Source: Gordionus sp. m RMFG-2023 (taxonomy: Eukaryota > Nematomorpha > Gordioida > Chordodea > Parachordodidae). From it: 64,000 nt of DNA. Each line of letters begins with the position of its first letter. Position 1 is the stretch's first letter. The notes beneath the pieces were generated by a model. That model was not told the DNA's origin, made no database searches, and was given only the letters and a program-made list of their open reading frames with translations. The position numbers were made by a program, and so were the translations under genes. Below, one piece after another: positions 1 through 12,057 of this stretch. The stretch is taken from positions 5,091,985 to 5,155,984 of the forward strand of contig NC_088776.1 of NCBI RefSeq assembly GCF_954871325.1. The letters are read 5' to 3'.

Positions 1-24
1 AAACGAGCCATTTAATAACACTAC
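1..24. repeat. End of a TAGTGTTGTTAAAC-family hAT MITE
   Basis: The first 24 bases match the right end of the MITE family described in full at 25031-25253 (AACGAGCC...AACAACACTA). The rest of the copy lies outside the window. Confidence 0.6.
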
Positions 25-110
25 TGGCCACATATCTCTACGTTATTTAAGTGTTTTAAATTGACAGATTAAGAAGGTAAAGTGGATGATGCGGTTTGGC
101 TAGCAGATAT
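25..110 (+). pseudogene. Degenerate relic of antistasin-peptide exon 1
   Basis: By eye this stretch resembles the signal-peptide exon of the peptide genes at 12058, 14760 and 17654. It has TGGCCACATATCTCTACGTT where they have TTGGTCATTCTATCTCTATG, followed by a match to TATTCAAGTGTTGCAGTTGAC. It has no usable reading frame and no second exon nearby. If real, it shows that the peptide family once extended to the left edge. An alignment score is needed to rule out chance similarity in AT-rich DNA. Confidence 0.3.
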
Positions 111-322
111 TGTACAAGTGAAAATTGACGTTCATAAGCCAACCAAAATGAAGCACTAAAAGATAAAGATAAAGATGTTTGAGATGTAAATATATTTGAA
201 TAATGCTATATCTCCAAATCAATACAGATTTTGGCGGAGACTTATTCAATTCAATTATTTTACTTATTCCTTGATGCTCTCTCTCTCTATATATATATAG
301 AGAGAGAGATTCAAATTATAAT

Positions 323-396
<74 letters not shown>

Positions 397-398
397 GA

Positions 399-473
<75 letters not shown>

Positions 474-579
474 GAAGGGAGGAAGGAAAGAAAAGAAAGG
501 AAAGGAAAGGAAAGGAAAGGAAAGGAAAGGAAAGGAAAGGAAAGAAAGGAAAGGAAAGGAAAGGAAGAAAGAATCATAA
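323..579. repeat. (GAAA)n then (GGAAA)n microsatellite
   Basis: Uninterrupted GAAA units run to about 470 and then change into GGAAA/GAAAG units. The long open frames across it, on both strands, are products of the repeat and not genes. A CT/TA/AG palindrome (275-309) lies just upstream. Confidence 0.95.
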
Positions 580-845
580 AAAGTTGCAAAGAAACGGCCT
601 TCCGCTTCCATAATTGAATCGGTCATTGCATCCTACAAATAGAATGATATTTATGGACATAATGAGCAAGGGTTTAAGGGAGTAAAAAAATGGTGGTGTG
701 GCGGTAAATATAGGCCAATTGTAATAGAGAAATTCTTTAGATAGTAATTTAAAAAAAATTTAATATTGTTTAAAAATCGTTGACTTTTTTTTATTTTTCT
801 AATTTTTTTAAATATCTAACAAAAATTATCCACGAATAATAAAGA

Positions 846-1099
846 GAATTTTTTTCAACAAGCAAATTAATTCATTTCATTGGCATATATTATATAAATA
901 TGTGTGTGTAAATATAATATAAATCACGACACTTATATGACTGCTAGAGATGGTAATCCATATGATACCACAGAATTTTTTTCAACAAGCAAATTAATTC
1001 ATTTCATTGGCATATATTATATAAATATGTGTGTGTAAATATAATATAAATCACGACACTTATATGACTGCTAGAGATGGTAATCCATATGATACCACC
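846..1099. repeat. Tandem duplication, 2 x 127 bp
   Basis: A 127-bp block beginning GAATTTTTTTCAACAAGC and ending CCATATGATACCAC is present twice, head to tail and nearly identical. The duplication therefore looks recent. No gene is seen in the surrounding 580-1670. Confidence 0.9.
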
Positions 1100-1669
1100 A
1101 ATTTTATTGAAATATTTTTTTGAAGAAATTTAGGTATATATTATTTTATATAGATAAATAAAACTTTAAACTATAACAGGCAAAAAATAATAATCCTTAG
1201 TATACTAGTAATTCGAGTCTCAGCGCAATTGAATTGAATAATAAATCATAGGTGAAATTGATTTACTTAAAATAATTGGAATTTTTAAAAAAATACAAAG
1301 TTGTATTTAGGTCAGGTCACCACTTCATTAAAACTATCTTTTAATCATCATATAAATGTCAGCAGAAGACAAAAATTTTAGCTCATCTCAAGCGTTTTGA
1401 ACTCAGGGTCAAAGAAATAGGCAAGGGTATCAGGCTTTATGATTCTTAGATGTTGTGAAATTTATAATGTTTAAAATATTTTTTTTTTTATAAAATTGGA
1501 AATTGTCTTCAAAATGTTTCGTAAAATAAATTGTTCATTAAAAAACTTTTTAAAAGAAGGTAAATGTTATAAATAATTTAACCGTTTTTTTTTCTTTCTC
1601 TCGAAAATTTGTTTGGTCTATCTTCTTTTATCGCCTTTCAATTTATTACGGATAATGTTAACCGCCAAA

Positions 1670-1830
1670 TGTGTTGTTAAACCGCTCGATTTGAGCCGTA
1701 TTTTATACAGAAAAATATTACTCTTTAGCCCCTTGAGATTTTGTTCATAAATGGCACAAAGGTCTAGACATCTATTAGCGAAGTCTCTAGTCTTAGGGCA
1801 ATATTTCTTTGGCTAAAGGTATTATAAGTG
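1670..1830. repeat. Decayed TAGTGTTGTTAAAC-family hAT MITE
   Basis: It begins GTGTTGTTAAACCGCTCGAT and continues with the family's internal AGAAAAATATTA, AGATTTTGTTCATA and CTATTAGCGAA blocks. The right end is lost. Confidence 0.65.
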
Positions 1831-2227
1831 AATTTATTATCCTTCTAAATTGTTCATTTTTCTTTTGAAATTATTTTTATTTGTTGATTGTGAGATATTT
1901 ATATAAAAATATTTAACCTAAAACAGCATGAATTTTTTCTTTAAGAAACCAGATTATAATGGATAGTGGGCCTACTCTATGACAGTTGACCGGTAAATGG
2001 CGGAACAATATAGGCAGAACAAAAGTGATTGTACTCAGAATTTGCATTGGTTGTAATGGTTTTGGTATATATATAAATACCGGAAAAGGCGAAATTTATA
2101 TTCAAATAATAGCAAAACTTTTGACAACATACATAGTGAGTTCTCGAATTTAGGTTTTAAAAAATAAAAATATTTACGCTAAATAATAAAACCATAAAGT
2201 TATTTTTACAAATCGATTTAATTATGG

Positions 2228-2530
2228 TTAATTTTTTTTTTTTTTTTTTTTTAGGAAGGGGTAAAAAAAAACCTATCTCCCAACTTCGTCACCGATTAAA
2301 AAATCAAGTAACTCGTTGCTAGCTTACATCACTGTGTTCAGAGGCAACACAATGCTCCGCGCTAGAATAGGAGTGAGGTACCTCTATGATAAAACTAATC
2401 AGGGGTATGCGAGGCTTTCACTCGCTAAAAAAAACATCCCCTCTGCTCCTTCCGTTTCTTCATCTGATTGAAAAAAAACGACATGCTTATCAGGGCTCTG
2501 CCTCTGAGCCCTAATAACAGAGCTCTAACT
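2228..2530 (-). repeat. Possible poly-A retroposon (SINE or LINE 3' end)
   Basis: On the + strand this starts with a run of about 22 T, followed by roughly 270 bases clearly richer in G+C than the surroundings. On the minus strand it therefore reads as a GC-richer body ending in poly-A, which is what a retroposed SINE or LINE 3' end looks like. No tRNA-type B box and no target duplication were recognised, so the family is unknown. It could also be an old fragment of a processed transcript. Confidence 0.35.
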
Positions 2531-2730
2531 AGTATTTTAATATTTGAGTCAGGTCAAATGTAAAATTATGAAAACTGACAAAATCCTTATCTACCTCATC
2601 CAATTCTTAAGGTTGAAAAAATAGAGGCTAAACTATTCTTTAGTAAAACTTCATCGCTGCATTTCTCAATTACTAGAAAGACTTATAGACGACTTTATCT
2701 CCATTATATTATATCTAAATTGGGGGGGGG

Positions 2731-3203
2731 GGGGAGGTATTGCTTTGTTCGGCTCGGTTTTTATTTTGCTTACTTTATTCGACCTGACCTACCTTATGGA
2801 TTTGTTAGGCTTGGCTTTATCAGGTTTGGCTTTGTCAAACTTGGCCTTGTCCGGATTGATTTTGACTGGCTTAGTTTTGTATAGCTTTCCTTTGTCACGA
2901 TTGGCTTTGTCAGGCTTGATTTTTTTAGTCTTAGCTTTGTCAGGATTGGCTTTGTCAGGTTTGGCTTTATCGGGCTTGGCTTTGTCACGATTGGTTTTGT
3001 CAGGCTTGGCTATGTCGGGATTCTCTTTGTCAGTCTTGGCCTTGTCACGATTGGCTTTGTCGGACTTGATTTTGTTAGGATTGGCTGTGTCACGATTGGT
3101 TATGTCAGGCATGGCTTTGTCAGACTTTGACTTGTCATGATTGGCTTTGTCGGGCTCTGATTTGTTAAGCCTGGCTTTGTCAGGATTGGCTTTGTTAGGC
3201 TCT
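2731..3203. repeat. 15-bp minisatellite (TTGGCTTTGTCAGGA type)
   Basis: About 30 imperfect copies of a 15-bp unit, with TTGGCTTTGTCACGA and TTGGCTTTGTCAGGC as common variants. Because 15 is a multiple of three, frames stay open on both strands (Leu-Ala-Leu-Ser-Gly on +, Asp-Lys-Ala-Asn-Pro on minus). There is no codon or splice evidence for a gene. A G run (about 2720-2734) flanks it. Confidence 0.9.
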
Positions 3204-3540
3204 CAAAAACGAAACAAAACGAATCGAAACAAAACGCTGCGTAACAAATGCGAAACAAAACGAAGCATAACAGAACGAAGTTGAAACAAAACGCTGAGAC
3301 AACAAAACGAAGCGTAACATAACAAAGCGAAACAAATCATTGCCAAACAAAACGAAGCGGAACAAAACGCGGCAAAACAAAACGAATCGTAACAAAACGA
3401 AGCGAAATAAAATGTCGCGAGACAAAACGAAGCGCAACAGAACAAAGTAACAAAAACACGCGAAGCAAAACTAAGTTGAAACAAAACGCTACGAAACAAA
3501 ATAAAGCGAAACAAAACAAAACCAAAATGAAAGATACGAG
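3204..3540. repeat. Second minisatellite (CGAAACAAAA type)
   Basis: It abuts the 15-bp minisatellite directly. The units are variants of GAAACAAAACGAAGC with an irregular period of about 10-20 bp. The same unit returns at about 4080-4150. Confidence 0.85.
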
Positions 3541-4545
3541 ACAAAAATTTTTTTTAACAAATTTAAACAAATTCTCTAACTATATACCTAATCTCAAAAA
3601 TTATAATGTGGCAATCAAAAATATTTAAATTTAAAATATATTAAATATTGTTAACTATAATTTGCGTTTCCGTATCATCGATTCTTATGATCCAGAGTGT
3701 GCGACTTTCGTATTTCCAGTATCCGCATAGACCTAAATATCTATATGTTTCACAAATTTATTTTCAATTTTTCATAAGAAGTAGATTATGTAAATCAATT
3801 CAAGTTTAAAATATTTAACAATCAATTTATTTTTACATAGCTTTTAGCAATAACATTTTGTTAAAAAGTTCTGATAAATTATTGTTGTAATAATTTCGTA
3901 TATTTTTCAACAATCAGAATCTTTAAATTGTGTAATTTGTAAAAACAATGTTTATCAAAATTTATTTCTTTCTTTCTTTCTCCTTCCTTCCTTCCTTCCT
4001 TCCTTCCTTCCTTCCTTCCTTCCTTCCTTCCTTCCTTCCTTCCTTTCTATATCTATACAGTTTCGAGCATAATCTAAAAAAAAAGAAGCGAAACAAAACA
4101 AAACGCTACGAAACAAAATAAAGCCAACGAGACAAAACAAATTAGCAAAGTTAAACAAATGTTCTAACTATGAACCTAATCTACAAAAATTAGAATCTAG
4201 AAATTAAATTAATTAAATATATTATTGTTGCCTATAATTTACTTTTCCGTTTCTTCGATTCTCACGACCCAGAGTTTGCGACTTTCATTATTCCAGTATC
4301 CGTATAGGCCTAAATATTTATATGTTTGACAAAGATTCTTCAAAGATGTAGATTATGAAAACAACCTATGCATGTTTAAAATATTTTAACAATCAATTTA
4401 TTTTGACATATCTTTTATCATATTATAACTGATTAGTTTAAGCAGTTCTTCGTATATATTATTGTTTTAAATGATTTCGTAAATATTTCAACAATCAGAC
4501 CTTTAGAACGGTGTAATTTGTAGAAATAATGTTTATCCGAATAAG
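3541..4545. repeat. Diverged tandem duplication with a TTCC microsatellite
   Basis: The roughly 0.45-kb segment after the minisatellite (3541-3955) is repeated in diverged form at about 4140-4540. Both copies share TAATTT(G/A)C(G/T)TTTCCGT, AGTATCCG(C/T)ATAG(A/G)CCTAAATAT and TGTAATTTGTA(A/G)AAA. Between them are a TTTC/TTCC microsatellite (3961-4046) and a short CGAAACAAAA minisatellite. The minisatellite and its flank were evidently duplicated together. No gene is seen. Confidence 0.75.
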
Positions 4546-6270
4546 AGACAATGGAATATAGCATATGAAAATTTCATTGTATTAAGTTCAAGTTTAAAGG
4601 ATTAAATCCTGAACTCTCTGAGATTTAAGGTGGGTGGTTTTATTAAAATGAGTTTTTATTTAGAAATTTCAATTATATTATCATTATTGTATATTAAAAA
4701 TACTTTTACCACAATCAATAAATCTTTAAAGATATTTATTTTATAATTGGTTTCAAATATTTCTTAAGAGATGTTTTTAAGTCAGACGAATTAATAAATT
4801 TCTTCGATATTAAAACAAGAATTCATACTTTTAAATATCCGATATAGCAAAATGGACAACAATTTCTTACCATTTTTGCTGATAAGGATTGCAATCTTGT
4901 TCTTAGGGGTAAAGATAACGCAAGTAACATAAGTGTACCAAGCTTATTCATATCACTACTATGTGTTCAGTGATAAGTTTTTGAATTTTAATTTCTAACC
5001 TGTAGAGTTGGTTTGCATTTTACTTTTTAACTTCGTTGTCAAGATTTATCACGGATAACAGTAATAAAAGCATGTGATATAAAGATTTTAAAACATAATT
5101 TTCCAGAGATAAATTTGAAATTGAAACATTTAGCCGAATGTCGTTAATTACTCTTTTATATCATCATCATCCTTCACATCATCATCATCATCGTTATTAT
5201 TACAAGGTTTGAAATATGGAATGCAAAAATTAAATGTACTACAACAATTACTTTTATAACGCCCGTTCTTAATTTTGTGATTCCCATAAATAGTCTAAAA
5301 GGATACCTAGTCGATCAAAATATTTTAAATTAACCTCGTGAATATCGAGTTCAGAGCTATTTCCAATCCTCTTTATATAGTGAAATGACTTATTTTGTAT
5401 AGGTTTACTTACGGAAGACTGGGTTTCTAAGGTTGGTTATTTTGATCTTTTAAGATTAAATGCTAATTTCAAGGATTAAAGTTGTATCTTGGAGAGTTTC
5501 CTTCATCATTAACTAGAAAATAAACCAACCAAGCCCCCCCCCCCTTTAATACTCTGAGCGCTATCTAAGATTTAGAAAATTAATCTATAAAAAACAACAA
5601 AATATTATATTTTAAAGAAATCAATTAGAATGATAAACTATATTTTTTTTCATAAATAATCCTCCATATGCTAGTTTGAATGTATAATGTCTTATTATGG
5701 CCAGTTTTTCCCCTGTATTTATATTGGGATTATTGCTATCCATGATCCTTCAATAGATAAATCTTGAATATTTTTCCAATTATTGTCGTATATAGCATAA
5801 AGTTAGCAAGCATAAATTTCTCCAGAGATTCTTTTAGATGTGCTAAAACTCCGAACTAAGTTTAATCAGGAGAGAATATAACAAGCAATTTTAATAAATT
5901 TTGAAGAATACTTTTGCTTCAGATCAAAAAAACACCCAAAAATACTTTAATTCTCCTCCAAGAGGTTTAAACAGCTAGAGATCATTAATCTAATCCAGTA
6001 CCTGTAGATAGCTTTAAACTCTAGCTGATATTCAAAACAAATAATAATTTTGCAAAGATAATTCAGCAATACTCTTTAAACAGATGCTAGCTTAATAGGT
6101 AAATGATTTTATTTACTACACATGCGGTGATTTTTTATCAGAGATCTCGCCTCAATGTATATTGATGTGTGATGTTCTATTTTAAAATTTCAAATCATTT
6201 AGAGCTTCCGCCAAGAACAAGTTAGTTTAATTAACGCTGGAAAATCAATAAGGAAAGGAACGATTCGTGT
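4546..6270. other. AT-rich spacer, no gene seen
   Basis: Only short open frames, an imperfect ATC repeat (about 5161-5200) and a C run (about 5537-5547) are visible. Nothing coding or structural could be supported. Confidence 0.6.
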
Positions 6271-6905
6271 TTTATAATCGTTTAAGGGGTAGACTTTCTT
6301 ATTTAATAGCCTTTTGTGCCAAAAATAATTTTTTTTGATTAGTCATCTTAAAACAATAAAAATTTAATAAAATTGCTCTTGTAAACTGGGAATGGAATAA
6401 TATTAATCTCTGGCGATGCTTTCTGAAGGAGGACAAATAAATATGTCTTTAAGAAGCTAAAGTAAAATAGAAGGCATTCTGGTATTAAAATATATTTAAT
6501 ACCGCCTTAATAGATGCAGGAGATAGCTTAATGCTAATTCCTAATTTTAGTAATTAAAGGTACATTACATTATACAGTCTAGGCTATCTTATCTGACCTA
6601 AAATATGTAGGAAAAGATAACTGGTTAGCAGAAACTCTCGTTAGTTAATGGGGAAGAGTAAAATTAAACGAATTTGTTTCCAACTGAAGCTCGATGTGGA
6701 TCCCCCAATCGTATTTAATTATCTGGCATGAAAAATTCCTAAAAAAGATAGGTTTTAATTTTAGACCGACATTGGTTTCAGGCTTTAAATATCTTTGCAC
6801 AGTGCGGATTAGTTAGAACTGACATTAGTGTAAAAATGCTAATCGAATGAACCAGCTTGTAATAAATTTAATCTTTCGGTATGTTAGAATGTTACATTAT
6901 ATATT
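6271..6905 (+). repeat. Diverged copy of the peptide-array spacer
   Basis: This segment aligns by eye with the spacers at about 13830-14500 and 16740-17400. Shared blocks include TTTATTTAATAGCCTTTT, GGAATGGAATAAT, AATGGGGAAGAG and AATTTGTTTCCAACTGAAG. It is clearly older than the other two copies, so the array once began further left. No peptide exon is preserved next to it on the + strand. Confidence 0.7.
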
Positions 6906-7267
6906 GTATAATTTATTTATTTTTTTAACAATACATCTTGTAGTAGTAAGCAAGATTGAAGTAACTATTGGAGAATAGCTTTGAATAGAAAGAAATGAAA
7001 AATAATAATTAAAATATATAATAAACGTGTAAATAAAATAAATTTACTATCACTTTGTTGCATAATTATAAATACTAAGACTTAAAAAATAAATTGCAAA
7101 GGATTAAACAAAATAAAATTTAAAATAAAAAATAAAAATTAAGAAGAAAATTAAAACTTAAAAGAAACTCAAAAATAGATTAAAAAAGATGAAAAATTAA
7201 GAAAATTATAAGCGAAAAATAAAAAGTGAATAAATCCAATTGCTAAACCCTTAAAGTATGAAATATA

Positions 7268-7420
7268 TACAATTATCAAGCGTTTTTATCTCATTTACAT
7301 AATTCTAAGACTTAAATAATAACGTAATAATTTTATAAAACATTATTTTTGTTTGAATACTATCACAATTTAAATGATACATTTTCTGTTTAACTAATTA
7401 TTACAACACCCTTCCACTTA
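7268..7420. repeat. Dispersed direct repeat (partner at 11716-11860)
   Basis: A block beginning ACAATTATCAAGCGTTTTTA and running through TAAAACATTATTTTTGTTTG to TTTAACTAATTATTAC recurs at 11716-11860. The second copy leads into the first intact peptide unit. The repeat probably marks a former unit boundary broken up by the inverted segment between. Confidence 0.7.
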
Positions 7421-8011
7421 AGTTGTACCAATCATTCTACAATTGATCAACTTTTTTCGATTTTTGTTTACTGATCTTGTCTCTTCATCAAAGCTAGTCT
7501 TCTCAATCTTATGTCTTTTAAGTTCTAACCCCGGCTGTCCCTTGTCTAGTAATTTTAGTTTCTAAAGACTACGCTTTAAATCATTTTTTTAAGTGAGTTT
7601 TTATTTAAATTTAAAAAATCGTATTTTACCTAAAATGTATTCCATCATGTTTAGAATACCTATCTTATGAATTATTTATAATTTTAGCGTTAACCTTTAA
7701 TAAGAAAAGCTAATATAAATTATATTAGGTTCAAATGTTCATGGCGAAATTGTCTGATATTTATTAGGTTAGGGATTACAAACATTTTTCTTTCTTTCTT
7801 TCTTTACTTTTTTTTCTTTTTTCTTTCCTTTTTTCTTTCCTTCTTTCTTTCTACAATTATTGCAAGTTCAATAAAGATACAAGTTATTAGTTCAGTTGTT
7901 TATTAAATATATATATATTTTTTTAAAAATGTGTATACACTTAACATTTTACATATATAGAAATATATGTATGATATATAATACAATATTGTTTTAACAT
8001 TTAATTGAATG

Positions 8012-8103
8012 TTAATCATCTTCAATACATGCACAAGTTGGACATCCAAAGCTACCTAATACGTACCCATTGGAACAAGATCTGAAGCAAATTATAGGAC
8101 AAT
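8012..8103 (-). pseudogene. Orphan antistasin-domain exon, inverted copy
   Basis: On the minus strand a TAATAG acceptor is followed by an exon ending in TAA. It encodes a domain with all six cysteines in antistasin spacing (C-3x-C-3x-C-10x-C-2x-C-1x-C) and an ending like CIEDD. The downstream sequence, including AATAAA (minus strand, 7899-7904) and the TTTC-rich tract at 7785-7852, matches the 3' part of the + strand units. The upstream intron also matches out to about 8690. There a MITE (8706-8987) interrupts the similarity, and no signal-peptide exon was found beyond it. The domain has kept its cysteines, so it is either recently orphaned or uses an exon I cannot recognise. Confidence 0.7.
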
Positions 8104-8705
8104 CTATTATTTTTGTTCAAATTGGATTTTAAAATAAAAATTATACTTTTTATAAAATATATCAATTAATAAAGATGATGTAGAATTTAATAGGCAAAAC
8201 TTTTTAAAAATAGCATTTATTCCGTAAATGGAAAAAAACTTGCTAACTAAACTGTTTTTAAAGCAAATAAATCCTTGTTTAAGTCTTTTTAATTACCCCC
8301 TTTTTGCAGAGTTAAATAATATTTTATATATAAACTAAATTAAATAAAATAAAATATATTTTTACAGAATGATTTGGGTTTATAGGTGAAAATATGATCA
8401 ATAATCCTGCTTGATCATTTTCGATCACATCTTTTTCTGAGTTTAAAATTATTATATGTATTTATATTCTATTTAATTCAGCTTTACTAATACAAATATT
8501 TTTTTTGCAAATATAATTTGAAATTTATAGGTAAATTACAAATACTTTATAAAAAATGATTTGGATTCATAGTTAAAAATTTGAACGAAATTCTGTTTGA
8601 GTATTCTCAACTACATCTATTTTTCCGAGTTTATTAAAAATTTACTATTATATGTACTTATATTTTAATACATTACTATCAATGAAAGATTTCTTATAAA
8701 ACCTA

Positions 8706-8987
8706 CACTTATCATAAAAAATTATTTAAATGCTTTTAAGACCTTCATAAATACTCTTTTAACAAAGACCTCTTATCATAGATTTAAATCAAATATAAGG
8801 TCAACCTGATTGTGTCACAAAAACTCTGTGGTGGTATCCATTGGCTATTTAGAAGATTATAAGGGTCAAAATCCAGGGTCTTAATTTATTAGGTATACAT
8901 AGCAATTAAGATTGATTGTTAAGGAAGAAGTTGAAAGAGTATTTATGAAGGTCTAAAAAGCATTTAAATAATTTTTTATGATAAGTG
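8706..8987. mobile_element. Tc1/mariner-type MITE, 282 bp
   Basis: Terminal inverted repeats of about 58 bp, starting CACTTATCATAAAAAATT, bound the element. TA lies on both sides (8704-8705 and 8988-8989). There is no coding capacity. It sits at the point where the inverted antistasin unit stops matching the array. Confidence 0.8.
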
Positions 8988-10835
8988 TATGTGTATATTT
9001 AATAGTTCCTTTCTAAAATAATCATTTTTATTATTATTCCAAAACTGGAGATGGAATAGATACCAAATTTTTTTTTTATAATTTTAAGAAATATTATTCT
9101 ATTTTCCAAATAACTTTCTTTAAATCCAAAAAATTCATTAAATAATAATTAACTAAAATTTTATTTTAAGCTGCTTCCAAAATATTTTAAAAAAATCCTT
9201 AAAATTTTCACAAATTAATAACGACATTTTGGACACATTTAAGTTTTAAAAAAATTAAAATATTCAAAATGTTTGATATGATTCAATTATTAGTTATTTA
9301 TCAAAAGATATGTAAATATTTAATTGTATTTATTATTATATATTACCTTTCAGTTATTAAACTTTGTATGAACTTATTATTTGATAATGATTATATTTAA
9401 ATTTTATTTATACTTAATAAATAAATATAAGTTGTAAATAATTGTATCAATATTTAATAAATAGTTGGAAAACTAATAAATTTTATTTTGAAAGATAATT
9501 TTTCCATAAAATATATATAAAATATTATATTTGAGTTATATAATAAAATTATAATAGAAATGATATAATATCTTTTAAGAGTAGAAATAGGAATATTTTT
9601 ATTAAAAACTATAATGTTTTCATTTTCTTTGTTGGCATTATCTTAATCTAGCTATTATTCAATAATAAATAACAAATAATAGTAACATAATGTACAGAAT
9701 CATTATACATAGGGATAGCAATTTCATTAAGGTATGATGCAGTTAATTTTATATACATATATAAAATAATACTGTTCCGAGATGTCAATTTTTAGATTCC
9801 TAAAATAAAAAACTATTTTATATTTTTGCCTTTTAATATTTTACATTTGTCTGTCAATTTTAAAATTGAATCAGAATATTTGGTAATATCATCAATATTT
9901 TCTTTTAACCATATATATTGTTTGACATATAGTAGATCCTAATTTTCCAGCACCTTTTAATGTTACGATCTGAGTTATTATAATATATTTATTGTATGGT
10001 TTAAGAGAAAATTGACAGATATTTCAAAAGAAATTGCAGAGATTATTAGCAGTGTAATATTTTGAAGAATAAAATAAAGAATCAAATAATTTTGTAAAAA
10101 TTGTCCACTTACTAATATTTCAATTACCATTAAATAATTCATTCTATTATAATATAGTGTTGTATATTTTCTCATAACTTCATAATTGTAGAATGTATTA
10201 TTCATAACTTATTATAACATTTTTGATGAAATGTATAACATTTTTGTTTAACTTATATATAATTTGACTATGATTGTAGTTAACCTCCTATTATTTGATA
10301 ACTTAAAATATCTTTTTATTTTTTCTATTGTAATTTAATAACAATTTCTTAAATTTAATTTTATAATTTGTAATTAAATAATAAATCATATGGAAAGGTG
10401 GTGGTTTGTTTAAAATTTAAATTAGGATGATCATATTTTAAGCATGGTACTTTAATGTGTATTCATTCATATAATGATAGGTAAATCAGATATTTCCCCT
10501 TCATTTGATGAATTTTGAAAAATTTTCTCAATTAATGTATACATATATTAGACAGATTTAATTCTTATAAACCCCTTACTATTTTTCAGGATCCAAGCAA
10601 AAAATTAATTATTCTGAGTTTTCCTGGGCTTTGGAAATATTTTTCACAATTAATTTGGACTTGGACGTAGCTTGCTAAACATTTTTCAAAAAATTTTTAA
10701 ATTTTAAATATGGGCTAGAAATTGGCCTGAAAATTTCTTTTGAAGACATGGACAGGCCTGATCAAAAACCAAGGCCCATGCAACTTTCATATTCTGATTG
10801 TTTAAATGCATTGTGACTTTTTATATATTTCAATT
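8988..10835. other. Very AT-rich spacer, no gene seen
   Basis: Short random frames only. No peptide exon 1 could be found on the minus strand that would complete the exon at 8012-8103. Confidence 0.6.
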
Positions 10836-10837
10836 CT

Positions 10838-11135
10838 CAACTATCAAAATTATTATGGTCTTTGGGGAGTTTGAGAATATTTTCCCAAGTGCGTGGACCT
10901 GTCTTGGGAATTTTTTTAATATTAGACATAGGTGTAATATTTAACACAGAATATTTATATGGCACTCAGGTAAAAGCTAATTTAAATATTATTTTTATTC
11001 AAAGAATTTTTCAAAACTATTATGGCTTTCTGCTTTACCTTGGAATTTTTTTTAATATTAAATATTATGTGTAAATGATCAGTAAATTTAACATATTGGT
11101 ATTATCAAGTAAAAGCTTTAAATTTATTCTTATTC
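10838..11135. repeat. Imperfect direct repeat of about 165 bp, two copies
   Basis: TATCAAAATTATTATGGTCT at about 10847 and TTCAAAACTATTATGGCTTT at about 11010 begin two related blocks. Both contain GGGAATTTTTTTAATATTA-like sequence and AAGTAAAAGCT-like sequence. The 70-codon open frame over the first block is not supported as a gene. Confidence 0.5.
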
Positions 11136-12057
11136 AAACCATAGTATTTAGTCTTAGTTTTAATGGATTGAACCTGGCCTGAAGGGGGGAGGGGGTAAAA
11201 AGAATAAAATTGTATATAATTTTCAAATAACAGGTAACATCTTGCATAAATATAAGAAGAAAATTCTCATTCCCCGTCATTTTTGACGGGCTATCTACTA
11301 ATATTAAAGCTCATGGGAAAATTATTTATACAGAGATAGTATAACAGATTTTATTTTTATACTTAATTGATAAAATAAAGAAATCTTCGCCACATGATAA
11401 ATTAAATCCTTATATTTAATTGAACTAAATTCCTACTAATTCTCCACAAGACGGACTTCTAATATTCTATTTTAGACAATACTTTTCCCCTCTTGTCTTT
11501 AATATTCCATTTTTTAATTTTTAATCTTCGCATATTTTCAATTATACTATATTTTACAAATAAATTTATTTAATCTACACAATTTATGTTCCTTTTTATT
11601 ATAGTTATGATCAATTATTTATAACTTATTATAAAATTCTAACATCTAAAATATTTTAGTCTCAACTAGAATCAGTTGGTTTTCTAAGTTAACCAGTAAA
11701 ACTTCACTATTGATATTTACAATTATCACGCGTTTTCATCTCAATTACATAGTCTAAAAACTTGAATAATTAACGTAATAATTTTTATAAAACATTATTT
11801 TTGTTTGAATATTATCACAATTTGAATAATACATTTTTCGTTTAACTAACTATTACGACACATCTTAAATCAAATAAGGCATGCGTTATTGTTATAATGG
11901 TAATACAAAAAAAAATCTTATTAGGAGATAATGATCAAACATAGTTACAACTAAAGCTTTCTTATTTTTTTAAAAAACTATTATCTTTTCTTTAAAAAAT
12001 ATTTATTTTAAAAACTTTTAATAATTTATATCTAAAAATTTTTATCTATAAAAAAAA

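Noticed and set aside
231-626. Long open frames of Lys-Glu-Arg-Lys or Phe-Leu-Ser repeats
   Set aside because: They are translations of the GAAA/GGAAA microsatellite on either strand. The same applies at 16456-16770, 21945-22172 and 41081-41875.
2745-3140. 131-codon frame with Leu-Ala-Leu-Ser-Gly repeats
   Set aside because: It is open only because the minisatellite period is 15 bp. The opposite strand is equally open, and there is no signal, splice or domain evidence.
3195-3570. Overlapping Phe/Arg/Val-rich frames on the minus strand
   Set aside because: Several frames are open at once over a CGAAACAAAA minisatellite, which indicates composition and not coding.
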